A stretch of DNA of 64,000 nucleotides, taken from Axinella damicornis (Eukaryota; Porifera; Demospongiae; Axinellida; Axinellidae). A program made the translations under genes and the position numbers. The notes under the pieces are model-generated. The model had not been told where the DNA came from and did not search any database. It worked only from the letters and a program-made list of their open reading frames with translations. The DNA is taken from positions 15,170,111 through 15,234,110 of the forward strand of contig OZ007510.1 of the NCBI GenBank assembly GCA_963931865.1, given 5' to 3'. Below, piece after piece: positions 60,224 through 64,000 of the stretch (position 1 is its first letter; each line of letters begins with the position of its first letter).

Positions 60224-63200
60224 AGGCATGGCCGCAGGATGCTCTTGAGATGGTGGCCAACAAGTTTCTGGAGGAGTTGGACATGGAAGACGAGATGCGG
60301 TCCCAATGTGTCTCCATGTGCCAGCACTTCCACCAAAGCGTACGGTCCCTCTCGGAGAAGTACTACGCCATCCTCCGCCGCCAGAACTATGTCACGCCAA
60401 CCTCCTACCTGGAACTGATCCTCACGTTCAAGACACTGTTGTCTAAGAAACGTAATGAGATTTTGCTGATGAAGAAGCGCTACACAGTGGGCCTGGAGAA
60501 GCTGGAGTTTGCCGCCTCTCAGGTGTCCGTCATGCAGCAGGAACTGCAGGAGCTGCAGCCAGAGCTGGTGAAGACACAGAAGGAGACGGAGCAGCTCATG
60601 GTGAAGATTGAGAGGGATACCGTCGAGGCGGAGGCCAAGAAGGAGGTGAGTTGTGAGTGTGTGTGTGTGTGTCATTAAGTCATTTCAGCACATCACTTGA
60701 AGGTTCTTTTCATGCTGATCACAATGGCACAATACCAAGCTCATTCAAATGCATGGATACAAAATGTCTTTCTTTGGACAATGGATATATGTGCAGAGCA
60801 GGAATTATGCCAGCTAAGTATTATGCTAGGTGTCATGGGCTAGGAAGAGATATGAAGCTGGCGTTTGCACCATTGCGATCAGCATGAATAGAGCATTCCA
60901 ACGATGTCCACTTTGCTGTCGGTAGATATTTGATCCAAAATCATTTGAAACTAGAGGTGCTCAGCAGAGCACGTACCCCGTGCGCAACTTTGACTTGACA
61001 GCTATAGGCCTACCACCGATCGTAGAATTCATACAGCATGCACGATGAGCTACTTGAGCTAGGCCACGATTTACAGCGCTATCAGCATGCAGAGATACCG
61101 TAAGTTGTGTCAGTAATGTTAGAAAGAGGGTGTGGTTAAGTTGTATAAATTGGAATTTTGGAGTTTCGCTCGCTTTTCTGTGCGTCTCGAGTGGATTCAG
61201 GTGTGTGAGTTATGTAGACGCTAGTGATTTCTGAATTCTGACGATTGTATTGTGAAGTAAAGTCTCAACAAGGCCTTCATTGCTGCAACTGTATGGAACC
61301 AGCGGACAGACTGACAGACACAAACCAATCACTCTACCCCCTGCTGCGCATGCGCACGGGGTAAAAACCGTGGGTTATAGCCTTTGGCTGACTGCGATTT
61401 TTGTGGCTGAGATTAAATATCATTTTAAGGACATCATTTGAAAATTCGATACGCCCTTACCCATACTCTAGTGCAGCATTCTCTTCCACGTTTATTCCCA
61501 ATACCAATTTTGGTTCACTGGTCCATTTTTGGCAGAAATGGTACATCAGTCACAGCAAGAGTTCATAACAATAAGAGTGTGCAACTGCCATATGGTATCC
61601 ACTATATACCACCATCTCGGCAGTATATACGTGGCAAACAGATTTAACAGTGTGGTCAACATGTGCATGTACATAGGCTGTGTAAACTCGGTAGTAATCT
61701 TAGGAGCATGCAGCTGCTACTACTTCACCACTGATTGCATACTTGCATACTGCCGGCATACGCTGAGATGGTGGTAGTAGAAACCATATATGGCAGTTGC
61801 ACACTGTTATTGTTATGTGGTCACAGGAGTGCAGTTTATATATTCATAGTTTACAGAAATGATATGCAAACTGTACCCCAAGGGTAGCCTCGTTCCCAGG
61901 GGTAGGCCTGGGAACGAGGCTACCCCAAGGGTATACTGTATTCTGATTCATGAGTCATTGTGCTGTTCCAATATACCTCAGGTGGTGGCAGCAGATGAGG
62001 CGGTCGCCAACGAAGCAGCTGCCAAGTCACAGGCCATCAAAGACGAGTGTGAGGAGGACCTGGCGGAGGCCCTCCCCGCACTGGAGGCCGCCCTGGCCGC
62101 CCTTAACACCCTCACCTCCAAGGACATCACCCTCGTCAAATCCATGAAGGTGACCGGCAGAAGCTCACTGACACACGCACACACATTCATCTATGACACT
62201 CTTTCGTCATTCATCATTCATGCCCCCCCCCCACACACACACACACACCACACACACACCACAGAACCCCCCTGCACTGGTGAAGCTGGTGATGGAAGCA
62301 GTGTGTATCATGAAGGGAATACGTCCAGAGAGGAAACCGGACCCCTCTGGCAGCGGGAAGATGATCGAGGACTTCTGGGTCCCCTCACAGAAGGTGCTGG
62401 GGGACATGAAGTTCCTTGACTCCCTCAAGAGCTATGACAAGGACAACATCTCACCTGCCATCATGAAGAAAATCCGAGAACAGTAAGGACAGTGGGGTCA
62501 GTAGGGACATAAGGACAATAAGGCTATAATGTCCATTTGGCATTATCACATCATTATCCAACTCCAAGCTTGTGAGGGATGGCTTGTATATGGAGAAGAA
62601 ATGTTCATCCCACATACATGTAGGAGAGTATACGTACATACATTTACTGCAGGCAATGTTTAAGTGAAGGTGTTGTTCCTAGATTTGTACGATCCTAGGA
62701 TGGTTTGCTGTGATGCGTCCAGTGACAGCTTATGAGGATGTTGGAACTCTGGCATGTTTGGGAGGCCTCTTGATCCCGTCTCCGCTGTGATCAGAGTGGG
62801 TGTATATCCTGCCTTCCTTGTTTCAGCAATCAGGTCATGGTATGGGTCTGCTTCATAGGAGGCTTCAAAGCAGACCATCAGCTCTGCCAGTGTAAGGGTT
62901 CTGCATGATCATCATTCCACCACACAATGTCCCTCCCTTCCCTCCCTCCCTCCCTCCCTCCCTCCCTCCCCTCCCCTCCCCTCCCTCCCTCCCTCCCTCC
63001 CTCCCTCCCTCCCTCCCCTCCCCTCCCCTCCCTCCCTCCCTCCCTCCCTCCCTCCCTCCCTCCCTCCCTCCCTCCCTCCCTCCCTCCCTCCCTCCCTCTC
63101 CCCCTCCCTCCCTCTCCCCCTCCCTCCCTCCCTCCCCCTCCCTCCCTCCATCCCCTCCCTCCTCCTCCAGGTACTGCACCAATGTCAACTTCAACCCAGA

Positions 63201-63676
63201 GATCATCAAGACAGCATCTGCTGCGTGTGAGGGCCTCTGCCAGTGGGTGAGAGCAATGGAGGTGTACGACCGAGTGGCAAAGGTGGTGGCCCCCAAGAAG
63301 ATTGCACTGGGCGAGGCGCAGGCAGAGTTGGCCGTGCAGATGGCCAAGCTTAATGAGAAGAGAGCAGAGCTAAAGGCTGTGCTCGGTACGTACTCTGCAT
63401 GAGTGTTATGTGTAGATTGAAGGACAGCTGACACAAGGATTGTCACTGCTTTGTGTATTGTCGACTAGCTGCTGCTGTATCCATCAATGTTTTCTCTCCA
63501 CAGACAAGCTCCAATTGCTGAATGACGAGTTTGATGCCATGCAGCTCAAGAAGGCCTCCCTGGAGACCAACATCGACATCTGCAGTAAGAAACTGGACCG
63601 GGCGGAGAAGCTCATCGGGGGACTCGGGGGAGAGAAAGAGAGATGGGGGAAGGCCGCACACGACCTCGGAGAAAGG
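45884..63676 (+). CDS. Axonemal dynein heavy chain, inner-arm DNAH3/7/12 group (3' partial, internal gap)
   Basis: About 35 exons start at MEGMK (45884). The N-terminal tail includes [21 protein letters not shown] and RAPVPWH. Linker sequence is interrupted by the 200-N gap at 51779-51978. AAA1 follows (P-loop GPAGTGKT at about 53215-53240 once one base is discounted; [21 protein letters not shown]), then AAA1 sensor regions MNPGYAGR and LPDNLK. AAA2 is at about 54867-55412 (Walker [30 protein letters not shown]). AAA3 is at 56527-57641 ([23 protein letters not shown]). AAA4 is at 58811-60015 ([28 protein letters not shown]). The stalk with microtubule-binding domain is 60226-63386, and the beginning of AAA5 is 63504-63676 ([10 protein letters not shown]). 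The protein is an ATP-driven minus-end motor of inner dynein arms. About the last quarter lies beyond the window. Four 1-base indels in the AAA1 exons are described separately. The N-terminal exons before 48571 are less certain. Confidence 0.9.
46404..46686. repeat. 31-bp minisatellite, nine copies
   Basis: The unit GGTGGCAAGGGAGCCTGGTC + CTGATCAGGCT is repeated nine times with two variant copies (GACCC for GAGCC). Each unit contains the imperfect palindrome AGCCTGGTCCTGATCAGGCT. It lies in a dynein intron. Confidence 0.95.
47063..47394. mobile_element. hAT-type MITE with perfect 8-bp target duplication
   Basis: The element is 47071-47386 (316 bp). The ends TAGGGGTGGGCGATAT and ATATTGCCCACCCCTA are inverted repeats. 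The flanks ATTGCTAT (47063-47070 and 47387-47394) are an exact 8-bp duplication. The interior is rich in CACGATAT words on both strands. End sequence and duplication length are diagnostic of hAT. It has no coding capacity and looks recent, given the intact duplication. Confidence 0.92.
47535..47765. repeat. 18-bp minisatellite (ACATGGCTGGTACAGTAG)
   Basis: About 12 copies with variants (GCAGGTACAGTAG, GCTGGTAGAGTAG) and two shortened units (ACAGCTGGTACAGTAG). Open frames on both strands are repeat artefacts. It is in a dynein intron. Confidence 0.95.
49250..49295. mobile_element. Hairpin MITE, TAGCCTCGTTCCCAGGCC family (minimal copy)
   Basis: CTAGCCTCGTTCCCAGGCC and GGCCTGGGAACAAGGCTA are separated by only six bases. 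It is a nearly perfect hairpin in a dynein intron. Confidence 0.85.
49585..50100. mobile_element. Repeat block: hairpin element between direct repeats
   Basis: At 49741-49862, GGGTTTAGTGCACTCGGGCAATATAGTTAACAGTC is mirrored by GACTGTTAACTAGATTGCCCTCGTGCACTAAACCC, a long hairpin. It is flanked by related direct copies (49585-49715 and 49925-50035) sharing ATCAACGGCTGTTTYGGGTCAGTGAG and GACGCCT/GGCGTCT words. It fills the long dynein intron after 49557; no exon is seen between 49558 and 50727. Confidence 0.75.
50325..50408. repeat. 16-bp tandem repeat (GATGAACGTGCTCTA)
   Basis: Five copies of AGATGAACGTGCTCT lie in tandem in the same dynein intron. Confidence 0.95.
51558..51637. repeat. (CA)n microsatellite before a dynein acceptor
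   Basis: An almost pure CA tract of about 80 bp ends in CACACAG, the acceptor of the exon at 51639. Confidence 0.95.
51779..51978. other. Assembly gap (200 N)
   Basis: Exactly 200 N follow the dynein sequence LADRL. The next recognised exon (52651) is already at the end of the linker, just before AAA1. Several hundred codons of linker are therefore missing, and the gap must represent several kilobases; the N count is a placeholder. Confidence 0.95.
52345..52530. repeat. Dispersed repeat with TTTGGCAGAAATG / CAAAATGTGCCATAATT words
   Basis: It matches parts of 105-215, 50580-50645 and 61460-61557. The stretch TTGGCAGAAATGACACATCAGTTACC..CAACAGGAGTGCTGTTT is the uninterrupted version of the site that carries a MITE at 61558. 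It lies in the intron after the assembly gap. Confidence 0.7.
52788..52820. repeat. Poly-G run after a dynein donor
   Basis: About 30 G lie within an intron of GGGCAGGTGGGAG repeats between exons 52651-52764 and 52972. Length is likely unreliable. Confidence 0.9.
53215..53560 (+). other. Cluster of four 1-base indels in the dynein AAA1 exons
   Basis: The reading frame is broken by an extra G at 53227-53229 (inside the Walker A GPAGTGKT), an extra C at 53367-53369 (before the CFDEFNR box), a missing base near 53503-53506 and an extra G in 53531-53535. Discounting these gives an uninterrupted, well-conserved AAA1. All other exons are open. Three of four are in homopolymers, close to a gap, so consensus errors are the likely cause. 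Confidence 0.85.
54490..54715. mobile_element. Dispersed non-autonomous element (copy of the 24005 family)
   Basis: It shares CTGTATTAATAATCGGTAGACC, AGCTATCTCAT, GGGGTACATGTTCTGCTGAGC and ACCTCTAGTT with 24005-24240. It lies in the dynein intron before the AAA2 exon at about 54867. Confidence 0.7.
56340..56525. repeat. (CCCT)n tract before a dynein acceptor
   Basis: About 185 bp of CCCT/CTCC units run directly into TCCCAAG, the acceptor of the AAA3 exon. Confidence 0.95.
57270..57410. repeat. (GT)n microsatellite
   Basis: About 140 bp of GT with few interruptions lie between dynein exons ending at 57234 and starting at 57457. Confidence 0.95.
59084..59245. repeat. Poly-C and (CTCCTC) tract before the AAA4 P-loop exon
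   Basis: A C run of about 23 bp and about 140 bp of CCT/CCCCT units end in CTACTCCAG, the acceptor of the exon that starts with the AAA4 Walker A. Confidence 0.95.
59607..59658. mobile_element. Hairpin MITE, TAGCCTCGTTCCCAGGCC family
   Basis: CCTAGCCTCATTCCCAGGCCC and GGGCCTGGGAACGAGGCTAGG are near-perfect inverted ends around nine bases. It is in a dynein intron. Confidence 0.85.
60955..61367. mobile_element. Longest copy of the TACCCCGTGCGCA-ended element (reversed)
   Basis: ACTAGAGGTGCTCAGCAGAGC and TACCCCGTGCGCA start the copy, and TGCGCACGGGGTA ends it. Middle parts reverse-match 24050-24240 and 54520-54715. About 200 bp between 61150 and 61340 are absent from the other two copies. It lies in the long stalk intron of the dynein gene (60646-61980), in which no exon is seen. 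Confidence 0.7.
61549..61828. mobile_element. MITE with AGAGTTCATAACAA ends, copy 2, with 9-bp target duplication
   Basis: The element is about 61558-61819. The ends AGAGTTCATAACAATAAG and TTATTGTTATGTG are inverted. The flanks GTCACAGCA and GTCACAGGA are a 9-bp duplication with one mismatch. The empty counterpart of the insertion site is visible at about 52390-52440. Confidence 0.85.
61885..61927. mobile_element. Hairpin MITE, TAGCCTCGTTCCCAGG family
   Basis: GGGTAGCCTCGTTCCCAGG and CCTGGGAACGAGGCTACCCC form a perfect stem around GGTAGG. It lies 55 bp before a dynein acceptor. Confidence 0.85.
62938..63170. repeat. (CCCT)n tract before a dynein acceptor
   Basis: About 230 bp of CCCT units interrupted by CCCCT run into CTCCTCCAG, the acceptor of the stalk exon at 63171. 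Confidence 0.95.
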
Positions 63677-64000
63677 TAGGAAATAATTGACATCTATTCT
63701 TAACATTATGTCAGTGTACTAGGGAAGTAGCCTCGTTCCCAGGCTCCCCCGTGTGTGCGGCGCACATATGGAAGGCTAATTAAGTTAATGTTAATTGTAA
63801 ACTACTACAATTAACCTGAGCAATATTGTGACTACTCCCCCTCACCCCCTCCCAATTCTCTCCACACTCCCTCCCAATTCTCTCCACACTCCCTCCCCCT
63901 TCCCCCCACCCCCTCACCCCCTCCCACTTCTCCCCACACTCCCCCCTTACTCCCACCGCACTCCTTCCCCCTCCCCCCCCCCCCCCCCCCCCCCCCCCTC
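63677..64000. other. Dynein intron at the window edge
   Basis: It follows the donor after GAAAG at 63676. It contains a single end of the TAGCCTCGTTCCCAGG family (63728) and then C/CT-rich repeats (CACTCCCTCCCAATTCTCTC) up to a terminal poly-C run. No exon is seen. Confidence 0.7.

Overview
The window is nuclear DNA from an animal. Every gene is split into short exons bounded by GT..AG introns. The gene set is that of a flagellated metazoan: MEIG1, a WDR49-type protein, a CFAP97-domain protein and an axonemal dynein heavy chain. High gene density, intergenic spacers often below 700 bp, and many short non-autonomous transposons suggest an early-branching invertebrate. My guess is a sponge; this is inferred from gene content and compactness, not proven.

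Layout: 413-2907 (+) is the 3' part of an unrecognised gene whose intron carries a 24-bp minisatellite. 4023-6519 (-) is an SDS22-type leucine-rich-repeat protein, divergent from MEIG1 at 6740-7185 (+), with an RFX X-box between them. 7428-10684 (-) is an ENT4/SLC29A4-like transporter, divergent from a WDR49-like WD40 protein at 11029-17869 (+). 17930-18800 (-) is a dead LINE reverse transcriptase fragment. 19144-26929 (+) is a large single-pass membrane protein with a tyrosine- and proline-rich tail. 27771-29747 (-) is a CFAP97D-type protein.

30302-45125 (+) is a head-to-tail array of five related genes. Each has a signal peptide, a divergent F5/8C (discoidin-like) ectodomain, one transmembrane helix and a cytoplasmic tail assembled from small phase 2-2 exons that mostly carry a short tyrosine module (V-K-x-L-x-N-x-L-Y-x-S), followed by YxxP/NPxY-type motifs. 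45884-63676 (+) is an inner-arm axonemal dynein heavy chain of the DNAH3/7/12 group, cut by the window end and by a 200-N gap.

Two themes stand out. One is a neighbourhood of cilium genes with X-box-like sites upstream of some of them. The other is the receptor array, the best candidate for an undescribed system: a lineage-specific family of adhesion or recognition receptors with diverged ectodomains, a conserved membrane segment and duplicated signalling exons. Between and inside genes lie several MITE families (hAT-, Tc1/mariner- and 9-bp-TSD-type, plus a TAGCCTCGTTCCCAGGCC hairpin family), tRNA-derived SINE copies and many microsatellites, which sit strikingly often directly upstream of 3' splice sites.
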